This document shows, piece after piece, positions 1 to 6,365 of a stretch of 15,429 nucleotides of DNA; position 1 is the first letter of the stretch; every line of letters begins with the position of its first letter. The notes beneath the pieces are model-generated. The model worked only from the letters and a program-made list of their open reading frames with translations, made no database searches and was not told the DNA's origin. The position numbers and the translations under genes are program-made. The DNA comes from Faecalibacterium sp. UBA1771 (GTDB lineage: Bacteria > Bacillota > Clostridia > Oscillospirales > Ruminococcaceae): NCBI GenBank assembly GCA_002315315.1, contig DCGT01000045.1:1-15429 (forward strand), read 5' to 3'.

Positions 1-457
1 GCTCGGCGGTATGCTGACCAACTTCCGCACCATTCGCCGCAGAATCGACCGCCTCGAGCAGCTTAAGAAAATGCGTGACGACGGAACCTTTGAGCTTCTT
101 CCCAAAAAGGAAGTCAGCAAGCTTGAACTCGAAATAGAAAAGCTCGAAAAGTTCCTCGGCGGCGTAAAGGATATGGACAGACTGCCCGCCGCTCTGTTTA
201 TCGTTGACTCCCGCAAGGAGCATATCGCCGTTTCCGAAGCCAGAAAGCTCGGTATCCCCATCGTAGCTATCGTTGATACCAACTGCGACCCCGACGAAAT
301 CGACTATGTTATCCCCGGTAACGATGACGCTATTCGCGCCGTCAAGCTTATCTCCGCCGCTATGGCTGATGCCTGCATCGAGGGACATCAGGGCGAACAG
401 CTTACCGAAGAGACTGCCGAGGTCGAAGAAGAAGCCGCTGAAGAGCAGGCAGAATAA
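1..457 (+). CDS. rpsB: 30S ribosomal protein S2, C-terminal part (5' end outside window)
   Basis: The reading frame is open from the first bases (LGGMLTNF...), so the gene starts upstream and about 151 C-terminal residues are visible. S2 binds the 30S subunit near the head/body junction and is needed to recruit S1. Seen: the S2 signature LGGMLTNFRTIRRRIDRL, the segment DMDRLPAALFIVDSRKEHIAVSEARKLGIPIVAIVDTNCDP (given here only as the recognisable block after residue about 55) and IDYVIPGNDDA, all characteristic of the family. The protein ends in a Glu-rich tail, common in Firmicutes S2. Codons are strongly biased to C-ending forms, as expected for a ribosomal gene. It is followed after 21 bases by tsf, the usual bacterial rpsB-tsf order. 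Identification is firm. Confidence 0.97.
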   Translation, partial: LGGMLTNFRTIRRRIDRLEQLKKMRDDGTFELLPKKEVSKLELEIEKLEKFLGGVKDMDRLPAALFIVDSRKEHIAVSEARKLGIPIVAIVDTNCDPDEIDYVIPGNDDAIRAVKLISAAMADACIEGHQGEQLTEETAEVEEEAAEEQAE

Positions 458-478
458 TTAATTTTGGGGGAAATAAAA

Positions 479-1381
479 ATGGCATTCACAGCAAAAGACG
501 TTAAAGATCTGCGTGAACGTACCGGCTGCGGTATGATGGATTGCAAAAAGGCTCTGACCGACGCCGACGGCGATATGGAAAAAGCCGTTGAGCTTCTTCG
601 TGAGAAGGGACTCGCCGCTGCCGCCAAGAAGTCCGGCAGAATTGCCGCCGAGGGTATGGTTACCGCCGTTGTCGAGGGCAATGTCGGCGCTATCATCGAG
701 ATTAACTCTGAGACCGACTTCGTCGCCAAGAACGACAGCTTCCGCGACTTCGTCAATACTTGTGCCCATGTAGTTATGGAACAGAATCCCGCCGATGTTG
801 ATGCACTGCTTGCCTGCAAGGTCGGTGCGAATACCGTTGAGGAACTGCTTCGCGATAAGATTCTCACAATCGGTGAGAACATCAAGATTCGTCGCTTTGT
901 CAGATATGAGGGCGTTCTCGTGCCTTATATTCACGGCGGCGGAACACACGCTGTTATCGTAAAGTTTGATTGCGACGCTTCACTGCTCGACAATGAAGAG
1001 TTCGTAAACTTCGGTAAAGACGTTGCTATGCAGATTACAGCCGTTAATCCGGCCTATCTCGACAAGACCGGTGTTCCCGCCGACGAAATCGAGAAGGAAA
1101 AGGAAATCCTCACTCAGCAGGCTATGAACGAGGGCAAGCCTGAAGCTATCGCCCAGAAGATGGTCATGGGTCGTATCAGCAAGTACTATAAGGAAGTGTG
1201 CCTCCTTGAACAGCCGTTTGTTAAGGATGATAAGGTTTCCGTTGGCGAATATGTCGATAACACCGCCAAGGCTCTCGGCTCTTCCATTAAGGTAATCGGC
1301 TTTACCCGCTTTGAAAAGGGCGAGGGACTTCAGAAGCGCGAAGAGGATTTCGCCGCCGAGGTCGCTGCTCAGCTTAAATAA
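479..1381 (+). CDS. tsf: Elongation factor Ts
   Basis: EF-Ts is the cytosolic nucleotide exchange factor that releases GDP from EF-Tu. The 300-residue product has the N-terminal UBA-like domain (MAFTAKDVKDLRERTGCGMM, residues 1-20, with DCKKAL following) and the EF-Ts core with the hallmark TDFVAKND motif near residue 80, which inserts into EF-Tu. Length is typical of the full-size, two-core-domain form. The start is placed at ATG 479, preceded by GGGGGAA at 466-472; an in-frame TTG at 464 would add MGEIK, but it overlaps that ribosome binding site and breaks family alignment. The gene lies 21 bases behind rpsB, is presumably cotranscribed with it, and shares its C-ending codon bias. A terminator follows. 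Confidence 0.97.
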   Translation: MAFTAKDVKDLRERTGCGMMDCKKALTDADGDMEKAVELLREKGLAAAAKKSGRIAAEGMVTAVVEGNVGAIIEINSETDFVAKNDSFRDFVNTCAHVVMEQNPADVDALLACKVGANTVEELLRDKILTIGENIKIRRFVRYEGVLVPYIHGGGTHAVIVKFDCDASLLDNEEFVNFGKDVAMQITAVNPAYLDKTGVPADEIEKEKEILTQQAMNEGKPEAIAQKMVMGRISKYYKEVCLLEQPFVKDDKVSVGEYVDNTAKALGSSIKVIGFTRFEKGEGLQKREEDFAAEVAAQLK

Positions 1382-1397
1382 GTAATTGCATAATTTT

Positions 1398-1433
1398 AAC
1401 TCAGTCTTGTCAATCGGCAAGGCTGAGTTTTTT
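1398..1433 (+). terminator. Intrinsic terminator of rpsB-tsf
   Basis: A 12-bp stem (AACTCAGTCTTG at 1398-1409 with CAAGGCTGAGTT at 1418-1429, one G-T pair) with an 8-base loop is followed by TTTT, then GTTATAATG. It lies between the convergent ends of tsf and sigE; on the minus strand the stem is followed only by TTAAAATTA, so a role in ending sigE is possible but weaker. Confidence 0.85.
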
Positions 1434-1434
1434 G

Positions 1435-2133
1435 TTATAATGTATGTTCTATTGTCGCTTTCAAATTTGAAATAATGCGTTTTTCAAGTCTTGAAATATA
1501 CGACTGTGAAATTCCGATAAGCTCTGCAACCTCCTTTTGAGTGTGCTCTTTTTTGCCGTCAAGACCGTATCGAAGCTCTATAATATAACGTTCTCGGTCG
1601 TTAAGCTGTTCAACTGCTCCGTGAAGCATCGAGCTTTCGGCCTGCGACTCAATATGCTGTGAAATGCTGTCATCATCACCTAAAATATCAGACAGTAAAA
1701 GCTCATTGCCCTCGCGGTCGGTGTTAAGAGGTTCGTCAAATGACAGCTCATGGTGCTTGTTCGATGCTTTTCTCAGAAACATCAATATTTCGTTTTCTAT
1801 GCACCGTGAAGCGTAGGTAGCAAGCTTTATTTGTTTAGACGGTCGAAAGCTTGAAACAGCCTTAATAAGACCAATTGTACCTATTGAGGTCAAATCCTCT
1901 ATGTTAATGCCTGTCGCCTCAAATTTCTTTGCAATATAGACGACAAGACGCAGATTGTGACTTATTATAAGATTTTTTGCTGCTTCGTCGCCTTGCTCCA
2001 GCAGTTTAAATGCTTTTTCCTCCTGCGCGGAGGCAAGCGGAGGAGGAAGCATTTGCGGTCCGTTTAAATACATTATCGAGCGTTTCGGAAGCACGCTTTG
2101 AAGCATAAGAATAAATTTTTTGAGAATTCTCAC
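1435..2133 (-). CDS. sigE: RNA polymerase sigma-E, sporulation mother-cell sigma factor (pro-form)
   Basis: Sigma-E directs early mother-cell transcription after asymmetric division; it is made as an inactive membrane-associated precursor. The 232-residue product has LPPPL at about 29-33, the region 2 block (NLRLVVYIAKKFEATGINIEDL from residue 60; SIGTIGLIKAV 83-93; IKLATYASRCIENEILMFLRK 102-122) and a region 4 helix-turn-helix (TQKEVAELIGISQSYISRLEKR about 198-219), all close to sigma-E of Bacillus and Clostridia. Residues 1-20 (MRILKKFILMLQSVLPKRSI) form a basic, hydrophobic pro-sequence, a few residues shorter than the B. subtilis one as I recall it. Start: GTG at 2133, 8 bases after AAGGAG; a TTG at 2160 would place the ribosome binding site inside the gene. 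It follows spoIIGA by 17 bases. No sigG is adjacent downstream; convergent tsf is. Confidence 0.95.
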   Translation of the reverse strand: MRILKKFILMLQSVLPKRSIMYLNGPQMLPPPLASAQEEKAFKLLEQGDEAAKNLIISHNLRLVVYIAKKFEATGINIEDLTSIGTIGLIKAVSSFRPSKQIKLATYASRCIENEILMFLRKASNKHHELSFDEPLNTDREGNELLLSDILGDDDSISQHIESQAESSMLHGAVEQLNDRERYIIELRYGLDGKKEHTQKEVAELIGISQSYISRLEKRIISNLKATIEHTL

Positions 2134-2150
2134 GGTTACGGCTCCTTCTT

Positions 2151-3017
2151 TCACAGACAATCATTTCCGATAATTGCACCTGCCGTTTCGGGCAGTGATT
2201 CGAGTGGGTCAAAGGCTATCAGAATATCGCGCTTCATCTTTTTGCTTGCAATAATTCCGTCAACAGGAAAAGCAGGAAGTAGTCCTTCCGAGCCTATTGA
2301 GTGAAACGGCACTACAAATATTCCCGAGTGATATTCGGTCAGAGCCGAAATCCCCTCGATGTCAAACCTGTTAAGCAGGTTTTCTGCGTTTTTACCCAAA
2401 ATGTTACACGCATATTTTCTCTTTACTATCACCACACTTTTTCCGGTCAGCGATTCCTTCAGCCGATTTCCGCTGTCGTATATCGCTTTTGTTTTTATTT
2501 TGTTTTTACCGCATATTATTTCTATGTCAATGATACCTCTGTTTTGTTCGTCACCTCCCGAAAATATCTGTACCGCAGTACAGACTAAGTAAACTATACC
2601 CATTGAAACGATGAGCAGAACAGGTGAAATATTGAGGTATACAACACCGTTTATCACATCTGCCGAATTGGAATGACATGCTTGCTTTGCAAATATCACC
2701 GCACCGGCAAAGAGCACCGATATAACAAACAGACACAGCGAATTTGTAATGCATTTCGTGAGTTTATCTGCGCCGAAAGCCGTAATAGACATTGCGACCG
2801 TAGAAACCAACTTTACGGCGGCATCAGCAATAGCAGGCGGATTTGGTACCAAAACCCAAAGTGAGCATATTGCTCCTGCTATGGCTGATATCAGAAAACG
2901 TTTTTTTCGTATTTCGCGATGAAGCACAGCGGCCGTCAGTTTTACGGTAAAATAATCGGCAATAAAATTCACTATAAAAAGAATATCCAAATATATTACA
3001 TTGTCCGTACCAACCAC
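2151..3017 (-). CDS. spoIIGA: Sigma-E processing peptidase SpoIIGA (start uncertain)
   Basis: SpoIIGA is a septum-localised membrane protease that cleaves the pro-sequence of sigma-E. Counting from GTG 3017 (288 residues), five hydrophobic segments lie in the first half (about 7-25, 41-57, 67-83, 90-110, 130-152), followed by a pepsin-like cytosolic domain. The catalytic motif is DSGN, with the Asp at residue 181 (B. subtilis SpoIIGA has its catalytic Asp at 183). The N-terminal block VIYLDILFIVNFIADY is typical of the family. The gene precedes sigE by 17 bases, the classic spoIIG operon. The start is doubtful: GTG 3017 has no ribosome binding site ahead of it, an upstream GTG at 3101 would add an unrelated N-terminus, and the ATG at 3001 runs at once into TAA. 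See the separate finding on a possible missing base. The family call is firm, the start is not. Confidence 0.9.
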   Translation of the reverse strand: MVGTDNVIYLDILFIVNFIADYFTVKLTAAVLHREIRKKRFLISAIAGAICSLWVLVPNPPAIADAAVKLVSTVAMSITAFGADKLTKCITNSLCLFVISVLFAGAVIFAKQACHSNSADVINGVVYLNISPVLLIVSMGIVYLVCTAVQIFSGGDEQNRGIIDIEIICGKNKIKTKAIYDSGNRLKESLTGKSVVIVKRKYACNILGKNAENLLNRFDIEGISALTEYHSGIFVVPFHSIGSEGLLPAFPVDGIIASKKMKRDILIAFDPLESLPETAGAIIGNDCL

Positions 3018-3029
3018 CTCTCGATAATA

Positions 3030-3062
3030 AGTATATGAAAAGCTTGTGCGATAATATGTCAC
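3030..3062 (-). promoter_or_regulatory. Candidate spoIIG promoter with wide spacer
   Basis: On the minus strand GTGACA (3062-3057) and TATACT (3035-3030) are 21 bases apart. The B. subtilis spoIIG promoter, activated by phosphorylated Spo0A, also has an unusually wide spacer (22 bases), so the arrangement fits. Upstream matches to the Spo0A box (TGTCGAA) are poor; the best is TTGCGAA at 3071-3077 on the plus strand. Transcription would start near 3023, which leaves almost no leader before GTG 3017 but about 20 bases before ATG 3001. Confidence 0.4.
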
Positions 3063-3082
3063 ATTGGCAATTGCGAAACTGA

Positions 3083-3111
3083 TTGACTTTTGAAAAAACA
3101 CGGAGTAAACT
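3083..3111 (+). promoter_or_regulatory. Sigma-A-like promoter of the PPIase lipoprotein gene
   Basis: TTGACT (3083-3088) and TAAACT (3106-3111) are exactly 17 bases apart, a good vegetative promoter. The predicted transcript starts near 3118 and gives a leader of about 60 bases. It sits back-to-back with the candidate spoIIG promoter. Confidence 0.55.
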
Positions 3112-3165
3112 AATTAATGGTTACGCTGCGCCGAATGGTAAGGTGCTTCAAAGTAAAGGAGAACG

Positions 3166-3180
3166 GTGCTACTGCACTAA
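3166..3180 (+). promoter_or_regulatory. Possible four-codon leader ORF coupled to the PPIase start
   Basis: AAGGAG at 3156-3161 is the only strong ribosome binding site ahead of the lipoprotein gene, yet it lies 18 bases from the first plausible ATG (3180). It is 4 bases from a GTG (3166) that opens a tiny frame, GTG-CTA-CTG-CAC-TAA, whose stop overlaps the ATG as TAATG. Translation could re-initiate there. This is inference from spacing only. Confidence 0.25.
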
Positions 3181-4346
3181 TGTTTCGGAAAATGAAAAAA
3201 ACAATCAGAATAATAACTTTAACACTTTTATTTTGTATGTCCGTATCACTCTTTATCGGATGCGGCAAGACTGATGACGGAAATGCAAATTCAGCTGATA
3301 ATTCAAGCTCCGGTACTGTGGAAAACAGCTCTGTAAATTTCAGTCTGGGTATCGACAGCAACGGCTTGTTCGATGGTATCGAAGCGCTTGACTATGTTAC
3401 ATTACCCGACGGATACAAGGGCTTTGAGGTAAGTGAGTCGCTTCTTACCGTTTCACAGGATGAAATAGACGAATTTGTCGAGACAGTCAGACAGAACAGC
3501 GGTGTTCCCCGGGAGGTTACCGACCGTGCCTGCGAGATAGGAGATGCGGTCAATATCGACTATTCAGGAACAGTGGACGGCGTTGTCTTTAACGGAGGTA
3601 CTGCCGAAGCGGTTGACATTACACTCGGCTCGAGCGGATATATCGACGGCTTTGACGATCAGGTTGTAGGTCACAAGGTCGGAGAGAACTTCGATATTTA
3701 TGTTACATTCCCCGAAGGCTACGGTGATGCTACCGATGCCGACGGAAATGTTATTCAGATGTCCGGCACCGATGCGGTTTTTAACATTACACTCAACTCC
3801 ATTTCGGAATACGTTATGACAGATGATAGTGTTGCCGTATATTTCGGAGACGACTATACAATGCTTGACGGCACAAAGATTACGACTATTGCCCAAATAG
3901 AGGACTATTTTATTGAGCGTCAGCGTTACAATGCCATTGAGCAGGAAATTTATTACTATCTCGTAGAGAACTCAGAGGTTGCCGAGCTTCCGGAGGATAT
4001 GTTAGAGCTTCAATATGAAGTAGACCGACAGTATGTTGCTTATTCAGCAGCTCAAAACGGCTATGATGACGTTGATGTGTTTCTTGCCGCTTACGGATAT
4101 GAGAATATGGATGCCTATATTGAGGCAATTAAGGCTGATGTACTTGAGAGCGTCAGTTGGTCTATGATAGTTCAGGCTATTGCCGAGCAGGACGGATATG
4201 AGGCCGACGATGATGTGATGAAGGAATTCTTCGGCTCAGAGGTCGACAATGCCGTAACCTATTACGGAGAAGGATATGCTCGCCAGCTTGCTCTTAACTA
4301 CATTGTATTACTCGACCTTGCCATGCAAGCTACAATAACAAAATAA
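3180..4346 (+). CDS. Lipoprotein with trigger-factor/FKBP-type peptidyl-prolyl isomerase domain
   Basis: Probably an extracytoplasmic folding factor. Counting from ATG 3180 (388 residues): a signal peptide (basic MFRKMKKTIR, then a hydrophobic stretch) ends in the lipobox LFIGC with the lipidated Cys at 28; a Ser/Asn-rich linker follows; an FKBP-like domain of the trigger-factor type spans about 121-209 (GDAVNIDYSGTVDGVVFNGG, then IDGFDDQVVGHKVGE and VTFPEGYG); the rest to the C-terminus is helical and acidic, like trigger-factor or SurA-type chaperone arms. The ribosome-binding N-domain of true trigger factor is absent. ATG 3192 is an alternative start that keeps a complete signal peptide. 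The gene is divergent from spoIIGA and ends in its own terminator. Domain and lipoprotein calls are solid; the client proteins are unknown. Confidence 0.85.
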   Translation: MFRKMKKTIRIITLTLLFCMSVSLFIGCGKTDDGNANSADNSSSGTVENSSVNFSLGIDSNGLFDGIEALDYVTLPDGYKGFEVSESLLTVSQDEIDEFVETVRQNSGVPREVTDRACEIGDAVNIDYSGTVDGVVFNGGTAEAVDITLGSSGYIDGFDDQVVGHKVGENFDIYVTFPEGYGDATDADGNVIQMSGTDAVFNITLNSISEYVMTDDSVAVYFGDDYTMLDGTKITTIAQIEDYFIERQRYNAIEQEIYYYLVENSEVAELPEDMLELQYEVDRQYVAYSAAQNGYDDVDVFLAAYGYENMDAYIEAIKADVLESVSWSMIVQAIAEQDGYEADDDVMKEFFGSEVDNAVTYYGEGYARQLALNYIVLLDLAMQATITK

Positions 4347-4351
4347 ATTTT

Positions 4352-4395
4352 ATACCGCCGCGTAAGCGAAATGAGCTCACTCGGCGGTATTATTA
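4352..4395 (+). terminator. Hairpin after the PPIase lipoprotein gene
   Basis: A perfect 9-bp stem (ATACCGCCG at 4352-4360 with CGGCGGTAT at 4382-4390) encloses a 21-base loop, followed by TATTAG. It lies five bases after the stop codon. The stem is strong but the T-tract is short, so termination may be partial. Confidence 0.6.
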
Positions 4396-4437
4396 GTAAA
4401 AATTGAAAAACAGATTTTGATTGATAATAAGAATAAA

Positions 4438-4464
4438 CTAAAAAGGAGCTGTGTCAGCTCCTTT
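4438..4464 (-). terminator. Intrinsic terminator of the metallophosphoesterase gene
   Basis: On the minus strand AAAGGAGCTG (4464-4455), a 3-base loop and CAGCTCCTTT (4451-4442) form a 10-bp stem followed by TTAG. The left arm overlaps the stop codon of the gene (4465-4463). Confidence 0.75.
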
Positions 4465-5215
4465 AATCGTCTATTACAATGCAGTTGCAGATGCCGCTTC
4501 TCGAGGTACAGGCGTCTATGGCGATAATTCCTTCTGAATAGAACGGAGAATAATCTGCATTGTCGCCTATTTCCGCTTTTCCGTTTCCGTAACGGTAATG
4601 ACCGTATGAACAATGCCAATGCCCGCAGACTATTGTTTTGCCGATTTCACGAACAGTCCGTGCGGCTTCAATCCCGTTTATCCAGCGTGCACTTTTCCAC
4701 GTGCTTTTGTCGGCATTTCGCCAATCATAAAGATAGGAGAAGCGATTGACACCTTCTTTTATGCACGGAATCCAGCCGTGTGTAAAAATGAAGTGTTCCG
4801 TTTCTAAATAATCCCGCATTTCGGGTATGATTTCGGTAAACAGCGGAGTTTGCATTGCACGTGACATAAGTGAGTAAATATTATCGAGTGCCTGCTCTTT
4901 GCTTACACCCGTAAGCTGAGTTGCGGTATCGAGGGTACGGTTGATATCATAGTATCTATATGGGATTTTATCGTCTGCAGCAGCAAATGATTCGTACAAA
5001 TCCTCGTGATTGCCTTTAATAAATATTACGAGCTTTCTGCGCCATAAATCAAGCAGATAATCCTGCAACAGTGCCGCTTGATTACCGCGGTCAAATAAAT
5101 CACCGAGAATTACGAGAATATGCGGTTCAGGGTCGGAAAAAAAACCTGCTTCGGTGATTGAATTGACAAACGGCGTACAGAATCCGTGAATATCGGAGCA
5201 TACATAGTATCTCAA
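4463..5215 (-). CDS. Calcineurin-like metallophosphoesterase (PPP/ApaH-like family)
   Basis: A cytosolic two-metal phosphoesterase; family members hydrolyse phosphoproteins or dinucleoside polyphosphates, and the substrate cannot be told from sequence. From TTG 5215 (250 residues) the PPP metal-site motifs appear in order: SDIHG (Asp8, His10), GDLFDRG (38-44), GNHED (68-72), THGW (His146) and GHWH (198-201). No signal peptide or membrane segment. Start: TTG 5215 lies 5 bases behind GGGAGGTGA (5229-5221) and gives MRYYVCSDIHG; GTG 5224 lies inside that ribosome binding site and is rejected. The gene is monocistronic, with its own promoter and terminator. Confidence 0.85.
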   Translation of the reverse strand: MRYYVCSDIHGFCTPFVNSITEAGFFSDPEPHILVILGDLFDRGNQAALLQDYLLDLWRRKLVIFIKGNHEDLYESFAAADDKIPYRYYDINRTLDTATQLTGVSKEQALDNIYSLMSRAMQTPLFTEIIPEMRDYLETEHFIFTHGWIPCIKEGVNRFSYLYDWRNADKSTWKSARWINGIEAARTVREIGKTIVCGHWHCSYGHYRYGNGKAEIGDNADYSPFYSEGIIAIDACTSRSGICNCIVIDD

Positions 5216-5247
5216 TTTAATCACCTCCCTGAAAATTTCAGATTAAT

Positions 5248-5253
5248 ATTATA
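5248..5253 (-). promoter_or_regulatory. Extended -10 promoter of the metallophosphoesterase gene
   Basis: On the minus strand TGTTATAAT contains a perfect TATAAT (5253-5248) with an upstream TG extension. The -35 at the expected distance is poor (GTGAAT), as allowed for extended -10 promoters. It is about 33 bases ahead of the start codon. Confidence 0.45.
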
Positions 5254-5257
5254 ACAT

Positions 5258-5290
5258 ACAGTGACAACAAATTCACTGTTTTTGATTTTA
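5258..5290. other. Hairpin with T-rich 3' side between divergent genes
   Basis: ACAGTGA (5258-5264) and TCACTGT (5273-5279) form a 7-bp stem, followed by TTTTTGATTTT on the plus strand. No plus-strand gene lies directly upstream, so it may insulate the aldolase unit from antisense readthrough, or it may serve no function. Confidence 0.3.
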
Positions 5291-5346
5291 AAATACAAAT
5301 CAAAAGAAAATAATTTATTTTTTGAACGTTTTTGTAAAATTTATAC

Positions 5347-5375
5347 TTCAAATTCGGGCAAATATGTAGTATAGT
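5347..5375 (+). promoter_or_regulatory. Promoter of the aldolase gene
   Basis: TTCAAA (5347-5352) and TATAGT (5370-5375) are 17 bases apart in an AT-rich stretch, about 40 bases ahead of the aldolase start. Alternative overlapping -10 hexamers exist in the same TATA-rich run. Confidence 0.5.
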
Positions 5376-5416
5376 ATATATAAGCCAAAATATTTACCAT
5401 ACAGGAGGCATAAATT

Positions 5417-6283
5417 ATGCTACTTAAAGGAAAACAGGCTAAGGTTCTTCTCCAGAAGGCTCGTGATGAGCATTACGCTTTCGGTGCTTTCAACGTAAAC
5501 GATTATTTCTCTGTTGAGGCTGTTCTGACTGCTGCTGAGGAGCTCGGTGTTCCCGCTATCCTCCAGACGTTTGACGCTTTCGATCCCAACGCTCCCGAAG
5601 GCTCCATGATGAGTGAGTCCGAGGCCGCCAATTTCACAAGATTCACCCTCAGCCGCGCTGAGGCTTCCCCGATTCCCGTACTTATCCACCTCGACCACTG
5701 CAATTCCTATCAGGGTTGCATCCGCGGTATCCAGTCCGGTAACCGTTCCGTTATGCTTGATAACTCCATGAAGCCTTACGAAGAAAACGTCGCCACAACC
5801 CGCAAGGTTGTTGAGGCTGCTCACGGTTGCGATGTCCTCGTCGAGGCCGAAATAGGTCACGTCAGCGGTCACGCCAACTCTACCGGTGTTGTATACACCT
5901 CTGTTGATGACGCCGTTCGTTTTGTATCCGATACCGGAATCGATCTCGTCGCCGTTTCCGTCGGAACCTGCCATGGCGTATATGCCACCGAGCCGCAGCT
6001 TAACTATGAGCGCATGACCGAAATCTACAATGCTGTCAGCGTACCCCTCGTTCTGCACGGAGCTTCCGGACTGAGCAAGGAACAGTATCAGGATTCCATC
6101 AAAGCAGGTATCTCCAAGGTCAACTTTGCTACCTATGGTCAGCTCGCCGGCGGTAGAGGGATTGTTGAAGCCATCAAGGGTCAGGATAAGGTTCGTTTCG
6201 GAGCCGCTGCCGGCGCCGGAAGAAAGGCTATGACCGAGTACTTCAAAGAGCACATGGTCATCTTCGGAACCAAGAAGGCATAA
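5417..6283 (+). CDS. Class II ketose-bisphosphate aldolase (fructose-bisphosphate aldolase family)
   Basis: Zinc-dependent aldolase of the FbaA/KbaY/GatY family; it cleaves a ketose 1,6-bisphosphate to dihydroxyacetone phosphate and an aldehyde phosphate in the cytosol. The 288-residue product shows HLDHC (91-95; catalytic Asp93, zinc His94), VEAEIGHVSG (142-151), the zinc His186 in GTCHG and zinc His214 in LHGASG. The phosphate/substrate loop reads KVNFATYGQ rather than the NxDT form of many fructose aldolases. ATG 5417 follows AGGAGG (5403-5408) by 8 bases. Codon bias is as strong as in rpsB and tsf, so high expression and a glycolytic role are likely. It is monocistronic or weakly linked to the cyclophilin gene through a terminator. 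Fructose or tagatose specificity is not settled, so no gene symbol is given. Confidence 0.88.
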   Translation: MLLKGKQAKVLLQKARDEHYAFGAFNVNDYFSVEAVLTAAEELGVPAILQTFDAFDPNAPEGSMMSESEAANFTRFTLSRAEASPIPVLIHLDHCNSYQGCIRGIQSGNRSVMLDNSMKPYEENVATTRKVVEAAHGCDVLVEAEIGHVSGHANSTGVVYTSVDDAVRFVSDTGIDLVAVSVGTCHGVYATEPQLNYERMTEIYNAVSVPLVLHGASGLSKEQYQDSIKAGISKVNFATYGQLAGGRGIVEAIKGQDKVRFGAAAGAGRKAMTEYFKEHMVIFGTKKA

Positions 6284-6305
6284 GTCACTATTTGACATTA
6301 CCGAT

Positions 6306-6337
6306 AAAGGGGAGCTTTACGGCTTCCCTTTATTTTT
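6306..6337 (+). terminator. Intrinsic terminator after the aldolase gene
   Basis: AAAGGGGAGC (6306-6315) pairs with GCTTCCCTTT (6322-6331), with one G-T pair and a 6-base loop, followed by ATTTTTAT. Some readthrough could supply the cyclophilin gene, for which no clear separate promoter is visible. Confidence 0.8.
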
Positions 6338-6365
6338 ATCAAAGATGATACGAAGGAAATAGTAT

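Noticed and set aside
464..478. TTG 464 as start of tsf
   Set aside because: It overlaps the GGGGG ribosome binding site; ATG 479 gives the family N-terminus.
388..949. Two minus-strand frames of about 163-165 codons opposite tsf
   Set aside because: Same codon-bias artefact; they overlap each other and the conserved EF-Ts gene.
5420..6298. 292-codon open frame on the minus strand opposite the aldolase gene
   Set aside because: It exists because the aldolase gene has extreme codon bias; the product resembles no family I recognise and the opposite strand is an unmistakable conserved enzyme.
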